Assembly: GCA_017381475.1 (NCBI GenBank)
Contig: JAFOCD010000218.1
Coordinates: 1 to 52,531 of the forward strand
Length of the DNA stretch: 52,531 nt
Origin: Bacteroidaceae bacterium
Lineage (GTDB): Bacteria > Bacteroidota > Bacteroidia > Bacteroidales > Bacteroidaceae
Reading direction: 5' to 3'
Position 1 is the first letter of the stretch. Every line of letters starts with the position of its first letter. Both the position numbers and the translations under genes were made by a program. Shown here in pieces: positions 35,969 to 44,892 of this stretch. The notes beneath the pieces are model-generated. The model worked only from the letters and a program-made list of their open reading frames with translations. It made no database searches and was not told where the DNA came from.

Positions 35969-36595
35969 TTATTTCCTGCCGAAATCGGCGGGGATTTCGC
36001 CCCACTTCTCGGTCTCCCATTTCATTAGAACTGTTGAATAGCTGTTCTCCCTTAACCATTTTTCGGCGCGGTCAATATATTGGAACAACTGTTCGCTCTT
36101 TTCGTCACGTGGCAGTTTGGTCTTGCACTTCTTGCCTTTTATCCACAGGAGCGCGTTGTAGCTGTCCGAGTATATCGGCAGGTCAATACTCCTCTGCTTC
36201 AGGAACGCAAGACCGTGTACAATGGCTAGGAATTCGCCGATGTTGTTGGTGCCGAACATAGGCCCGAAGTGGAACAGTTGCTCGCCTGTACCCACATAGA
36301 CACCACGGTACTCCATCATGCCGGGGTTTCCGCTGCAGGCTGCATCCACAGCCAGTGCATTCTGTATTATGCAGGCCGGCAATATTGCAGGTGCCTCTTT
36401 TTTCTTGTCTTTTGCACCATGCCCAATGTACTCTCCTGGTGATGACGCATATGCCCGTTCTGCTTCGGCAAGAGTGTCAAACGCCTTGTAAAGAGCCTGC
36501 TTGACGCCCTTTATCTGCGCTTGACACTCCTCCCAAGAGGAGTATATGCCCGGCTGGATGCCGTTCCACACCACATAGTGCTTGTTCTTGGCCAT
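35969..36595 (-). CDS. rnhA: Ribonuclease H1 with N-terminal viroplasmin domain
   Basis: RNase H removes RNA from RNA-DNA hybrids. The 208-residue protein, from the start at 36595 (MAKNKHYVVWNGIQPGIYSS), has a caulimovirus viroplasmin-like hybrid-binding domain (residues 3-50) as in eukaryotic RNase H1, and a catalytic domain with Asp in VDAACSGNPG, Glu in NNIGEFLAI and Asp in IYSDSYNALLWIKG. The longer upstream frame to 36640 runs into argS and is not used. It lies 16 bases after argS. The form is widespread in Bacteroidota. Confidence 0.93.
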   Translation of the reverse strand: MAKNKHYVVWNGIQPGIYSSWEECQAQIKGVKQALYKAFDTLAEAERAYASSPGEYIGHGAKDKKKEAPAILPACIIQNALAVDAACSGNPGMMEYRGVYVGTGEQLFHFGPMFGTNNIGEFLAIVHGLAFLKQRSIDLPIYSDSYNALLWIKGKKCKTKLPRDEKSEQLFQYIDRAEKWLRENSYSTVLMKWETEKWGEIPADFGRK

Positions 36596-36611
36596 TGTGC
36601 AATAGCTTTTG

Positions 36612-38402
36612 TTACATTCTTTCGGGAACCTCAATGCCAAGCAGGTTCATCGCAGTCTTGATAACCTTGCCAACATTGTCGGTGAGCAACAGGCGGAATG
36701 CCTTTGTTTCCTCGTTCTCCTCGCGCAGGATGCTGAAGTCGTGGTAGAACTGGTTGTACTCCCTTGCAAGTTCGTATGCATAGTTGGCAATGCCCGATGG
36801 TGAATAGTCGGTGCCTGCCTGACGCACTACAGCTGGGAATTCGTTGAGCATTCTTATGATGTTGCACTCCTTCTCGCTGATGCTTTCGGGTGCTGTAAAC
36901 TCAGTCTTTGTGCCTGCTTCGGCAGCCTTGCGGCCGATAGAGCGTGTGCGAGCGTATGTATACTGGATGAATGGACCTGTGTTGCCGTTGAAGTCAATAG
37001 ACTCCTTGGGGTTGAAGAGCATGTTGCGGCGTGCATCAACCTTGAGCATGAAGTATTTCAATGCGCCCAAGCCAATGATGCGGTTGATCTCGGCTTTCTC
37101 CTCGGCTGTGAGGTCGTTGAGCTTGCCACCGAGCTCCTCCGATGTCTCGCGTGCAGTGTTAATCATCTCGTCCATCAGGTCATCGGCATCGACAACTGTA
37201 CCTTCGCGGCTCTTCATCTTGCCCTCGGGGAGCTCGACCATGCCATAAGAGAAGTGTACAAGACCCTTACCCCATGAGAAACCAAGCTTGTCGAGCAACA
37301 ATGAGAGTACCTGGAAGTGGTAGTTCTGCTCGTTACCCACAACATAGACCATCTTGTCGATAGGGTAGTCGCGGAAACGCAACTGTGCAGTACCGATGTC
37401 CTGTGTCATATATACCGATGTGCCGTCGCTGCGCAGCAAAAGCTTCTCGTCAAGGCCGTCGCCGGTGAGGTCTGCCCATACCGATTCGTCGGGACGGCGA
37501 TAGAATATACCCTTCTCAAGTCCGCCAAGTACAGTCTCCTTGCCCACAAGGTATGTGTCGCTCTCGTAGTAAATCTTGTCAAAGTCAACACCCAGACGCT
37601 TGTAGGTTTCGTCGAAACCTTCATAGACCCAGCCGTTCATCTGCTCCCAGAGTGCGCGTACTTCCTTGTCGCCGGCCTCCCATTTCACGAGCATCTCGCG
37701 TGCCTCGGCCATCAACGGTGATGCCGCCTCGGCCTCCTCCTTGCTCATGCCTTTCTCCATGAGCTCAGAAAGCTCCGCCTTGTAGTGCTTGTCGAATGCT
37801 ACATAGTAGTCACCGATAAGGTGGTCGCCCTTCTTGCCACTGCTCGCCGGTGTTTCACCGTCACCCCACTTCTGCCATGCGAGCATTGACTTGCAGATGT
37901 GGATACCGCGGTCGTTCACGATATTTGTCTTTACGACCTTGTTACCGTTTGCAGCAATGATGTTTGAAAGTGCATATCCGAGCAGGTTGTTACGGATGTG
38001 TCCAAGGTGTAACGGTTTGTTTGTGTTTGGTGATGAGTACTCTACCATTACAAGTGGAGATTCCTCCGTTATCGGTGTTGTACCCCATTTCTCGGTTGTG
38101 TCAATGTGTTTTAGCAGCTCAACCCAATAGCTTGGCGCGATTGCAAGGTTCAAGAAGCCTTTGACAACATTGAATGAACTTATAATGGGCAAATTGTTCT
38201 TCAGACATTCGCCGATTTCCTGTGCTGTCTCCTCGGGGCGCTTCTTTGAAAGTGCCAGGAATGGGAAAACTACCAGGGTAAAATCGCCCTCAAACTCCTT
38301 ACGTGTCTTCTGCAACTGTATCTTCTCAATACCAACTTCTGCTCCGTACAGCTGCTTGATTGCTTCGGCAACACTCTGTGCCAATGTAATTTCAAGATTC
38401 AT
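36612..38402 (-). CDS. argS: Arginine-tRNA ligase
   Basis: ArgS charges tRNA-Arg. The 596 residues comprise the N-terminal Add1 domain (1-115), the class I catalytic core with SSPNTNKPLHLGHIRNNLLG (HIGH motif as HLGH), the KMSKS region seen as EGKMKSREGTVV, and the DALR anticodon-binding domain ending in VPERM. It heads a five-gene minus-strand operon. A TATATTTG box on the minus strand (plus 38463-38470) may be its -7 element. Confidence 0.97.
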   Translation of the reverse strand: MNLEITLAQSVAEAIKQLYGAEVGIEKIQLQKTRKEFEGDFTLVVFPFLALSKKRPEETAQEIGECLKNNLPIISSFNVVKGFLNLAIAPSYWVELLKHIDTTEKWGTTPITEESPLVMVEYSSPNTNKPLHLGHIRNNLLGYALSNIIAANGNKVVKTNIVNDRGIHICKSMLAWQKWGDGETPASSGKKGDHLIGDYYVAFDKHYKAELSELMEKGMSKEEAEAASPLMAEAREMLVKWEAGDKEVRALWEQMNGWVYEGFDETYKRLGVDFDKIYYESDTYLVGKETVLGGLEKGIFYRRPDESVWADLTGDGLDEKLLLRSDGTSVYMTQDIGTAQLRFRDYPIDKMVYVVGNEQNYHFQVLSLLLDKLGFSWGKGLVHFSYGMVELPEGKMKSREGTVVDADDLMDEMINTARETSEELGGKLNDLTAEEKAEINRIIGLGALKYFMLKVDARRNMLFNPKESIDFNGNTGPFIQYTYARTRSIGRKAAEAGTKTEFTAPESISEKECNIIRMLNEFPAVVRQAGTDYSPSGIANYAYELAREYNQFYHDFSILREENEETKAFRLLLTDNVGKVIKTAMNLLGIEVPERM

Positions 38403-38560
38403 CGTTTTATGTTTTTTTGTTCAAATTTGCGGTAATGTTTTCTAATATATAATAACAATTTGCAAATATAATAAATTCAAGTAATTTTGCGCCTTAAATG
38501 ATAATAAAACTTAAAATCTTGTTTTAAAGTATACGACGGTTCCCACATCGTGGTGATTTT

Positions 38561-38600
38561 TTTGTATGTTCTGCTGAATTTGTGCTATCTTTGCAATCTG
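38561..38600 (+). promoter_or_regulatory. Bacteroidales-type promoter for the rhomboid pair
   Basis: TTTG at 38561-38564, 21-base spacer, TATCTTTG at 38586-38593. Start site near 38600, leader about 53 bases to the ATG at 38653. It lies in the 250-base divergent region between argS and the rhomboid genes. Confidence 0.65.
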
Positions 38601-38652
38601 TTTTGTCGGACATCTGCGTTTTTGTCGTTTGTCCCTAAATGTGCTTTTTTGT

Positions 38653-39336
38653 ATGAATAAATTACCAAGTGTAACCAAAAATCTTTTGGCCATAAACGTT
38701 CTTATGTTTTTGGCTACAATTGTCATGGAACGTCAGGGAACAGACCTGGCTGGCCTTCTGGGTCTCCATTTCTTTGAAGCGTCGGATTTTGCCCCATATC
38801 AGTTTGTTACCTACATGTTTATGCATAGTGACTTCTCTCACTTGTTCTTCAATATGCTTGCCCTTTATATGTTTGGTGGCTTGCTTGAAAAAACTTGGGG
38901 CAGTAAGCGTTTCCTGATATTCTATTTTGTCTGCGGTGTTGGTGCAGGATTGTTGCAGGAGGCTGTACAGTATTACGCTTATGTTCAAGAGGGATTTGCT
39001 GATATTCCATTCGTACCAACCCAATATGGATATATCCCAATGGGTGATTTCCTCAACCTGTTCTTTACAACAGTAGGTGCTTCGGGTGCGATATATGGTA
39101 TCCTTCTTGGTTTTGCAATGACATTCCCCAATGAAAAGATGTTTGTTTTTCTACTGCCATTTCCAATAAAGGCTAAGTTCTTTGTCATTGGTTATGCAGC
39201 GATTGAATTGTTGCTGGGTTTTACAAACAGCAATGATGGTATTGCACATTTTGCCCATTTGGGTGGTATGCTTTTTGGTCTGCTTCTCATACTTTTCTGG
39301 CGCAATAAACATAAGATAGGAGGTCCGTATGTTTAA
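38653..39336 (+). CDS. Rhomboid family intramembrane serine protease (1)
   Basis: A 227-residue, six-helix rhomboid. The ATG at 38653 (MNKLPSVTKNLLAIN) is preferred to the upstream TTG. It has the HSDFSHLFFNMLALYMFGG segment with the oxyanion His and Asn, catalytic Ser in VGASGAIYG, and catalytic His in IAHFAHLGG. Between helices 2 and 3 is a loop of about 25 residues (YYAYVQEGFADIPFVPTQYG). The substrate is unknown. Its stop overlaps the next gene by 8 bases. Confidence 0.92.
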   Translation: MNKLPSVTKNLLAINVLMFLATIVMERQGTDLAGLLGLHFFEASDFAPYQFVTYMFMHSDFSHLFFNMLALYMFGGLLEKTWGSKRFLIFYFVCGVGAGLLQEAVQYYAYVQEGFADIPFVPTQYGYIPMGDFLNLFFTTVGASGAIYGILLGFAMTFPNEKMFVFLLPFPIKAKFFVIGYAAIELLLGFTNSNDGIAHFAHLGGMLFGLLLILFWRNKHKIGGPYV

Positions 39337-40249
39337 GGATTTTGTGAATAAGTACCGCTATACCAATGTTGTGAACAAGTATATTTATGCGAATGTCGCG
39401 GTGTTTATTTTACTTGTTTTAATCGGAGTTTTTTCGGCATTGATGAATAGGCCTGGCGTTGGCGCCGGCATCAAGTTATGGTTCGAGTTGCCGGCTTCTC
39501 CAACCCTCCTGTTGCAAAGACCATGGACTTTGTTTACCTATATGTTCCTGCATGGAGGTGTGATGCATATACTTTGGAATATGTTTGCACTTCATGTTTT
39601 CGGCCGTATATTCCTGAACTTTTTCTCGGCGCGTCATTTCATCGGCACTTATCTTTTAGGCGGTCTCTTTGGCGCTCTGTTTTATGTTACAGCATACAAT
39701 GTGTTCCCGTTGTTCTCGGGTTATGTGGACAGCTCTTTCCTCGTCGGTGCTTCGGCATCGGTGTTGGCTGTCATCACGGCTGCAGCAGTGCGTTGCCCTG
39801 ATTACCGACTGAACATGCTGTTTTTTGGAAGTGTCAAGTTGTCGACATTCGCGATTGTTTCAGTCTTGATCTCTGTGCTGATGCTTTCAGGTGACAATGC
39901 GGGCGGTAACTTTGCACATCTTGGTGGCGCTTTGGGCGGTCTGTTGGTTGCGGTCGCGCTTAGTCGTGGCAAGGATATTACGGAAATTGTCAATCGCCCG
40001 ATCGATTGGGGTAAATCTTTCTTTGGCTGGCTGGCCTCTGTGTTCAAGTCAAAACCTCCAAAGGCAAAGAAAGGCAAGTTTACATACTCAAAAGGCACTG
40101 CTCGAAACGATGATTATGAGTATAATGCGCGCAAAAAAAGCGATGAGGCTGCGATAGACAAGATTCTCGAAAAAATTAAGAAGGGTGGCTATGCTTCGTT
40201 GACCGATGACGAGAAAAAGCGCCTTTTTGATGCCTCTTCCCGTCGTTGA
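39329..40249 (+). CDS. Rhomboid family intramembrane serine protease (2) with cytosolic tail
   Basis: A 306-residue rhomboid paralogue, coupled by an 8-base overlap to the gene before it. Motifs are HGGVMHILWNMFALHVFGR, catalytic Ser in VGASASVLAV (GASA in place of the usual GASG) and His in NFAHLGG. After the last helix (about residue 215) it carries a basic, soluble tail of about 90 residues (KSKPPKAKKGKFTYSKGTAR...KKGGYASLTDDEKKRLFDAS), whose end pattern LTDDEKxxL is seen on many Bacteroidota rhomboids. Confidence 0.9.
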   Translation: MFKDFVNKYRYTNVVNKYIYANVAVFILLVLIGVFSALMNRPGVGAGIKLWFELPASPTLLLQRPWTLFTYMFLHGGVMHILWNMFALHVFGRIFLNFFSARHFIGTYLLGGLFGALFYVTAYNVFPLFSGYVDSSFLVGASASVLAVITAAAVRCPDYRLNMLFFGSVKLSTFAIVSVLISVLMLSGDNAGGNFAHLGGALGGLLVAVALSRGKDITEIVNRPIDWGKSFFGWLASVFKSKPPKAKKGKFTYSKGTARNDDYEYNARKKSDEAAIDKILEKIKKGGYASLTDDEKKRLFDASSRR

Positions 40250-40284
40250 CGGTTGTTGTCTAAATTCCATTTTTTGCCTTGACA

Positions 40285-40330
40285 AATAATTTTTGTGCAC
40301 AAATTATCCACCACGTGGTGGATTTTTTGT
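40285..40330 (+). terminator. Terminator after rhomboid pair
   Basis: ATCCACCACGTGGTGGAT (40306-40323) is a perfect 18-base palindrome followed by TTTTTTGT. A second inverted repeat with a two-base bulge (ATAATTTTTGTG / CACAAATTAT) lies directly before it. Confidence 0.75.
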
Positions 40331-40392
40331 CTTTTATACTATTAAAATAAAGAAAAAAGCTGAAAAAGACGGCTGGTTTGAAGAAAAAATGC

Positions 40393-40408
40393 TATATTTG
40401 CGCGTTTT
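40393..40408 (+). promoter_or_regulatory. Probable -7 element of secDF
   Basis: TATATTTG at 40393-40400 fits TAnnTTTG. The nearest TTTG (40377-40380) is only 12 bases away, so the -33 element is not of consensus form. Confidence 0.4.
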
Positions 40409-40448
40409 TAAACAGAACAAAATAAATCATAATAAAATTTAATTAACA

Positions 40449-43400
40449 ATGCAGAACAAAGGATTTGTAAAAGTTTTTGCAGTACTGCTGACTCTTGTGT
40501 GTCTGTTCTATCTCTCTTTCACCTACGTAACCAGTAGAGAGGATGAGAAGATTGAAGCGTATGCTACAACTCAGGTTGAGAAAAACATTGAGATGTATGC
40601 AAACGAGAAGGTGAACACAAATGAGGAGCTGATTGCTGCAGCTGAAGCACATGCCAAAGCTTATGTTGAGGGATTGGCAGAACAGGTTTTGGACGAGGAT
40701 GCTGAATTCGAAAAGGCTAAGAGTAAGTACCTTAAGCCATATATCGAGGAGGCAAAGAATGAGTATCGTAAGAACCTTGACATCAAGAAAGCAATCAAGG
40801 ACGAAAAGGATGGCTATCTCGAAAAGCACAAGGATGACAAAGTGTGGCTCGGAACATACACTCTTCAGGAGTGCCGCGAGTTGCAGATTGGCCTTGGCTT
40901 GGATTTGAGAGGTGGACTTAGTGTTACTCTCGAGGTGTCTGCACCGGAGTTCCTCAAGTCATTGGCTTATGGTAACATTGATGCTGCTGTAACAAATGCT
41001 CTTGCTGCTGCTCAGGAGGCTGCAAATAACGATGCCAAAATGGAAGCGGTTGTCAATGCTTTTGTCGATAATTTGCCAGAGACCAAGACATTGGAGTCTG
41101 TATTCAGTAAAGGCGATTTCAAGGACAAGGTAAGAGGCAAGAACAATGCGGAGATTGTTGCTATGATCTGCGCAGAACTTGCCAATGCCGTAGATAATTC
41201 CTATGATGTTGTGTGCTCACGTATTGACCGTTATGGTGTAGCGCAGCCTAACATTCAGAAACTTGCAGATGGCCAGGGCCGTATTCTTGTAGAGCTTCCT
41301 GGTGCAGATGATGAGGAAGAGGTTAAGGGACTTTTGACCCGTTCTTCAAACCTTCAGTTCTGGAAGACATATACTGCTGCAGAAATGGAGACTATAGCCA
41401 AAGAACTTGAGAGATATAATAAAGACGAGGAATATCCATTTGCAGGAAAGTTAATCGCCGGTAACGGTATCATTGCTTACGTGAATCGTGCAGACACTGC
41501 AGTGATTAACAAGGCAATTTCTGAGATGAAGAATGACTACTCGTATAAGCGTCTTTTTGATAATGGTTTGGAACTCCTTTGGGGTGCCGATTCCAAGGGT
41601 GGCGTGCACACACTTTATGCGATTAAGAAAGATAGCAAGGGTTTGACCGGTGATGTTGTTGAAGAGGCTTCGGCCGGTTTCGAACAGAACTCAACCAGAC
41701 CTTGCGTAAACATGAAGATGACCTCTTCTGCTGCGTCTCGTTGGGCTGATCTTACAGGCGAATGTGCTACAGAAGAACGTCCTATCGCAGTAGTTCTGGA
41801 TGATTTTGTTTACAGTGCTCCAGTTCCAAGCGAGCGTATTTCTGGTGGTAGTAGTGTTATTAACGGTAGCTTTACTATCAAGGAGACACAGAATTTGGCG
41901 ATTGTGCTTTCATCGGGTAAGATGATTGTTCCTCTGCGAGCTGTAGAGTGCAGTGTTGTTGGTCCTACAATCGGTAAGGCTTCTATTGAGCAGGGTATGA
42001 TGTCGTTTATCGTGGCATTCATTCTGTTGATGGTTTACATGTGCTTTGTCTATGGTCTCAAACCAGGTTTGGTTGCGAACGGTGCACTTCTTTTGAACCT
42101 TTTCTTTACATTGGGTATCCTTGCTTCGTTCCAGGCATCACTCACAATGGCCGGTATTGCCGGTATCGTGTTGACATTGGGTATGGCTGTCGATGCTAAC
42201 GTGCTTATATATGAACGCGCGAAGGAGGAGTTGAAGGCCGGCAAGAATGTGCGTGCGGCGCTTGCTGATGGTTACAAGAACGCATTCTCGGCAATTCTTG
42301 ACTCTAACCTTACATCTGTGATTACAGGTATCATTCTGTATAACTTCGGTACAGGTCCTATCAAGGGTTTTGCCGTAACATTGATTATCGGTCTGTTGTG
42401 TTCGTTCTTTACAGCAGTGTTTGTTACACGCATTGTATATGAGCGTTTCCACAGCAAGAACAAGTGGATGAACCTGACATTTACAACCAAGCTCTCAACA
42501 AAGTTGTTCCATAGTGCAAATGTCAACTTTATGAAGCTTTCGAAGAAAGTTGGTGTTACTTTTGTGGTTCTTGCACTTGTAATGCTCGGTTCATTTGTAT
42601 TCCGTGGTATGGCCAAGAGCATTGAATTTACCGGTGGCCGCAACTATGTAGTCAAGTTCGAGCAGAAGGTTGACGAGGCTGACGTGCAGAAGCTGTTCAA
42701 GGACAAGGTTGGTGATGCAAACGTACAGGTTATTTCTTATGGTACTGATGGTGATCAGGTGCGTATCTCTACAAACTATATGATAAATGATAAGCGCCCT
42801 GAAGTACCTGCCAAAGTCAAAGACTTCGTACGCGATGTATTGAAGAACGACGGCAACTATGCCTTTACATTCGAGAGCTCTCAGGAGGTTGATTCAACCG
42901 TTGCCGAGGAGATCAGTGATAGTGCTATCGTATCAGTGATTTTGGCTCTGATCGCAATCTTTATCTACATTCTTGTGCGTTTCCGCAATGTCGCTTATAG
43001 CATTGGTGCAATCTTTGCTCTTGCTCTCGACGTTGTTATGATTTTGGGCTGCTATTCAGTGTTCAATGGAGTGTTGCCAATGTCACTTGAACTAGACCAG
43101 ATCTTCATCGGTGCTATCCTCACTGCTATCGGTTACTCAATCAATGACAAGGTGGTTGTCTTCGACCGTATCCGTGAGTTTGCACATATCTATCCAAACC
43201 GCAATAAGTATGAGTTGTTCAATGTGTCATTGAATACAACTCTCGCGCGTACATTGAATACATCGTTCAGTACATTGATTGTATTGTTGTGTATCTTCTT
43301 CCTTGGTGGCGACAGCATCCGCAGCTTCTCGTTTGCGATGATTCTCGGTGTTGTGTTCGGTACTTTGTCATCAATCTTTGTTGCAGCTCCTGTTGCATAC

Positions 43401-43451
43401 AAGGTTATGCAGTTCCAGGCTAGCAGAAAGGCAAAGAAGAACGGCAAGTAA
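40449..43451 (+). CDS. secDF: Protein translocase fusion SecDF
   Basis: SecD and SecF are fused in one 1,000-residue protein that uses proton motive force to pull proteins through SecYEG. After the first helix (residues 8-28) there is a Lys/Glu-rich helical segment of about 90 residues, then the SecD motif LGLDLRGGLSVTLEV, the P1 domain, and GMAVDANVLIYERAKEEL in the SecD membrane part. The SecF half begins near residue 690 with IEFTGGRNYVVKF and ends with GYSINDKVVVFDRIRE and SIRSFSFAMILGVVFGTLSS. Fusion and length are normal in Bacteroidota. It is transcribed alone, between two terminators. Confidence 0.97.
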   Translation: MQNKGFVKVFAVLLTLVCLFYLSFTYVTSREDEKIEAYATTQVEKNIEMYANEKVNTNEELIAAAEAHAKAYVEGLAEQVLDEDAEFEKAKSKYLKPYIEEAKNEYRKNLDIKKAIKDEKDGYLEKHKDDKVWLGTYTLQECRELQIGLGLDLRGGLSVTLEVSAPEFLKSLAYGNIDAAVTNALAAAQEAANNDAKMEAVVNAFVDNLPETKTLESVFSKGDFKDKVRGKNNAEIVAMICAELANAVDNSYDVVCSRIDRYGVAQPNIQKLADGQGRILVELPGADDEEEVKGLLTRSSNLQFWKTYTAAEMETIAKELERYNKDEEYPFAGKLIAGNGIIAYVNRADTAVINKAISEMKNDYSYKRLFDNGLELLWGADSKGGVHTLYAIKKDSKGLTGDVVEEASAGFEQNSTRPCVNMKMTSSAASRWADLTGECATEERPIAVVLDDFVYSAPVPSERISGGSSVINGSFTIKETQNLAIVLSSGKMIVPLRAVECSVVGPTIGKASIEQGMMSFIVAFILLMVYMCFVYGLKPGLVANGALLLNLFFTLGILASFQASLTMAGIAGIVLTLGMAVDANVLIYERAKEELKAGKNVRAALADGYKNAFSAILDSNLTSVITGIILYNFGTGPIKGFAVTLIIGLLCSFFTAVFVTRIVYERFHSKNKWMNLTFTTKLSTKLFHSANVNFMKLSKKVGVTFVVLALVMLGSFVFRGMAKSIEFTGGRNYVVKFEQKVDEADVQKLFKDKVGDANVQVISYGTDGDQVRISTNYMINDKRPEVPAKVKDFVRDVLKNDGNYAFTFESSQEVDSTVAEEISDSAIVSVILALIAIFIYILVRFRNVAYSIGAIFALALDVVMILGCYSVFNGVLPMSLELDQIFIGAILTAIGYSINDKVVVFDRIREFAHIYPNRNKYELFNVSLNTTLARTLNTSFSTLIVLLCIFFLGGDSIRSFSFAMILGVVFGTLSSIFVAAPVAYKVMQFQASRKAKKNGK

Positions 43452-43463
43452 TCTTCATTGCAT

Positions 43464-43515
43464 ATATATAAAAGAACGACAGCAAAGATATCTTTGCTGT
43501 CGTTCTTTTATATAT
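43464..43515. terminator. Perfect 52-base palindromic terminator
   Basis: Bases 43464-43515 are fully self-complementary, centred on AAAGATATCTTT, with the arms ATATAAAAGAACGACAGC and GCTGTCGTTCTTTTATAT. The T/A-rich outer arms give a T run on each strand, so it can terminate secDF and the convergent DUF2851 gene. Confidence 0.88.
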
Positions 43516-43552
43516 TATATCCTGTGAGTTTTCAGTCTCTGGTGAAAAAAGC

Positions 43553-44830
43553 CTATTTCAGTCTGTTCTTGATGTAGTGGTATGCGAAACGGCAATTGAT
43601 GCAGTCGTTTGTCTTGCAGTAGTTGCGGTGCAGGTGTAACATTGCTTGTGAGTCAGCAGCACACTCTGTCTTGACACCTTGCTCACGCCACTTCTTTATG
43701 ATACTGTTCTCTTCGCAGTCAATCTGATGTAGCCATTCGCCTGCCTTCTCGCACTGTCTTTCGTCCTTTCTGTGCTTGCCATAGATATATAGCATTGGTA
43801 TGACTGAATTTATAATGAGAATGTCTACCTGCTTCTGTCTCATGCAGCCGTTGCCGCATGTCTCTGTCCCTCCAAAACAGGTGTGGTTCTGCCAATATCC
43901 ATCCAATGAATGGTTGAACAGCTTGTACAGGTCGGTTAATGTGTGTGCTGCAATTATACTTGATATTGTGATTCTTTTGAGGTAATAGAGCTTGGCCAAC
44001 CTTGCAATTCGTAGGTGAGGACTGGTGCTACCGTTTCCCCATGTGCTGTGGTTTAGGGTCGCGAGGTTGAACTTGTTGCGTAAGAAGTCGTATTCCCGTT
44101 TCAGTTCGTTGTAATAGGCGCTTTGTGTAGCTTCGTTCCTATAGTAATAAGGAATGCTCGCGTCCTCCAGCAGCCCTGCCTGTCCAAAGAATATCGCTTC
44201 AATCTGTGTCAGATTGTCGCTGTGCTTGCCAAGGGCGTTGGTGCTGAGCATGCTTGCCCATTTTTCAAATACATCGCTTTGGATTCCGAATCCAAAACTA
44301 CGTATGGCGACCTTCAGCAGGGTGTCATCCCATCGTTGGTCGCACTGCTGAAATATACGTTCAATGATTCTTCTTTTCTCTTTAAATCGCTCCTCAAGCA
44401 GGTGTGAAAGGATGTCGTGGAACTCTGTAGCAGGGAGTTGTGCAATAGTGCTTCCGCAAGGTAGCTGCCTCTCTTTTTTCTGTGCTTCCTGAAATTCCTG
44501 TATAAGTTCTCCCGAGCAGTCGACGTGCAGTAGCGGAGTGTTGTTTGCCGGTGTTGGGTATATTTTCTCTAATGATACATGTAGCATCACCTGGCAACCG
44601 TTGTTGCTGTCAAATAACCCCAAATGCCCATCTTGTGTACCATCGTGTAGCATTACACTTCCGCACAGATGTCTTCCGTCAATTTCAATTCTTGCGTCAT
44701 TGAAAAGCTTTGGTTCGGCTGCGTTGGGGGTACCTGGTGATATTATGCGCAACTCCTCGCCGGCCGTTGTGTGTAGCCTTGTTTCCGGTAACAAACCGTT
44801 CTCCCAGATGTAATGTAGCAATCCTTTCAT
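43553..44830 (-). CDS. DUF2851 family protein
   Basis: A 425-residue soluble protein of a family restricted to Bacteroidota and relatives. It opens MKGLLHYIWENGLLP, has the block DARIEIDGRHLCGSVMLHDGTQDG and VMLHVSLEK near the N-terminus, and a C-terminal cysteine cluster (CFGGTETCGNGCMRQK, then YCKTNDCINCRFAYH) that may bind metal. The N-terminal part has some resemblance to restriction-endonuclease-like folds, but I cannot confirm that. No function is established. It lies alone between the secDF palindrome and the terminator of the HD phosphodiesterase. Confidence 0.8.
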   Translation of the reverse strand: MKGLLHYIWENGLLPETRLHTTAGEELRIISPGTPNAAEPKLFNDARIEIDGRHLCGSVMLHDGTQDGHLGLFDSNNGCQVMLHVSLEKIYPTPANNTPLLHVDCSGELIQEFQEAQKKERQLPCGSTIAQLPATEFHDILSHLLEERFKEKRRIIERIFQQCDQRWDDTLLKVAIRSFGFGIQSDVFEKWASMLSTNALGKHSDNLTQIEAIFFGQAGLLEDASIPYYYRNEATQSAYYNELKREYDFLRNKFNLATLNHSTWGNGSTSPHLRIARLAKLYYLKRITISSIIAAHTLTDLYKLFNHSLDGYWQNHTCFGGTETCGNGCMRQKQVDILIINSVIPMLYIYGKHRKDERQCEKAGEWLHQIDCEENSIIKKWREQGVKTECAADSQAMLHLHRNYCKTNDCINCRFAYHYIKNRLK

Positions 44831-44853
44831 CTCTTGCTTTGTTTCAAACTTAA

Positions 44854-44886
44854 GAGGGTGGCCGAACTTGCGTCCCGGCCACCCTC
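44854..44886 (-). terminator. Hairpin terminator of the HD phosphodiesterase gene
   Basis: GAGGGTGGCCG (44854-44864) and CGGCCACCCTC (44876-44886) form a perfect 11-bp stem just downstream of the minus-strand stop codon at 44893. The T run after it on the minus strand is short. Confidence 0.7.
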
Positions 44887-44892
44887 CTGTGT

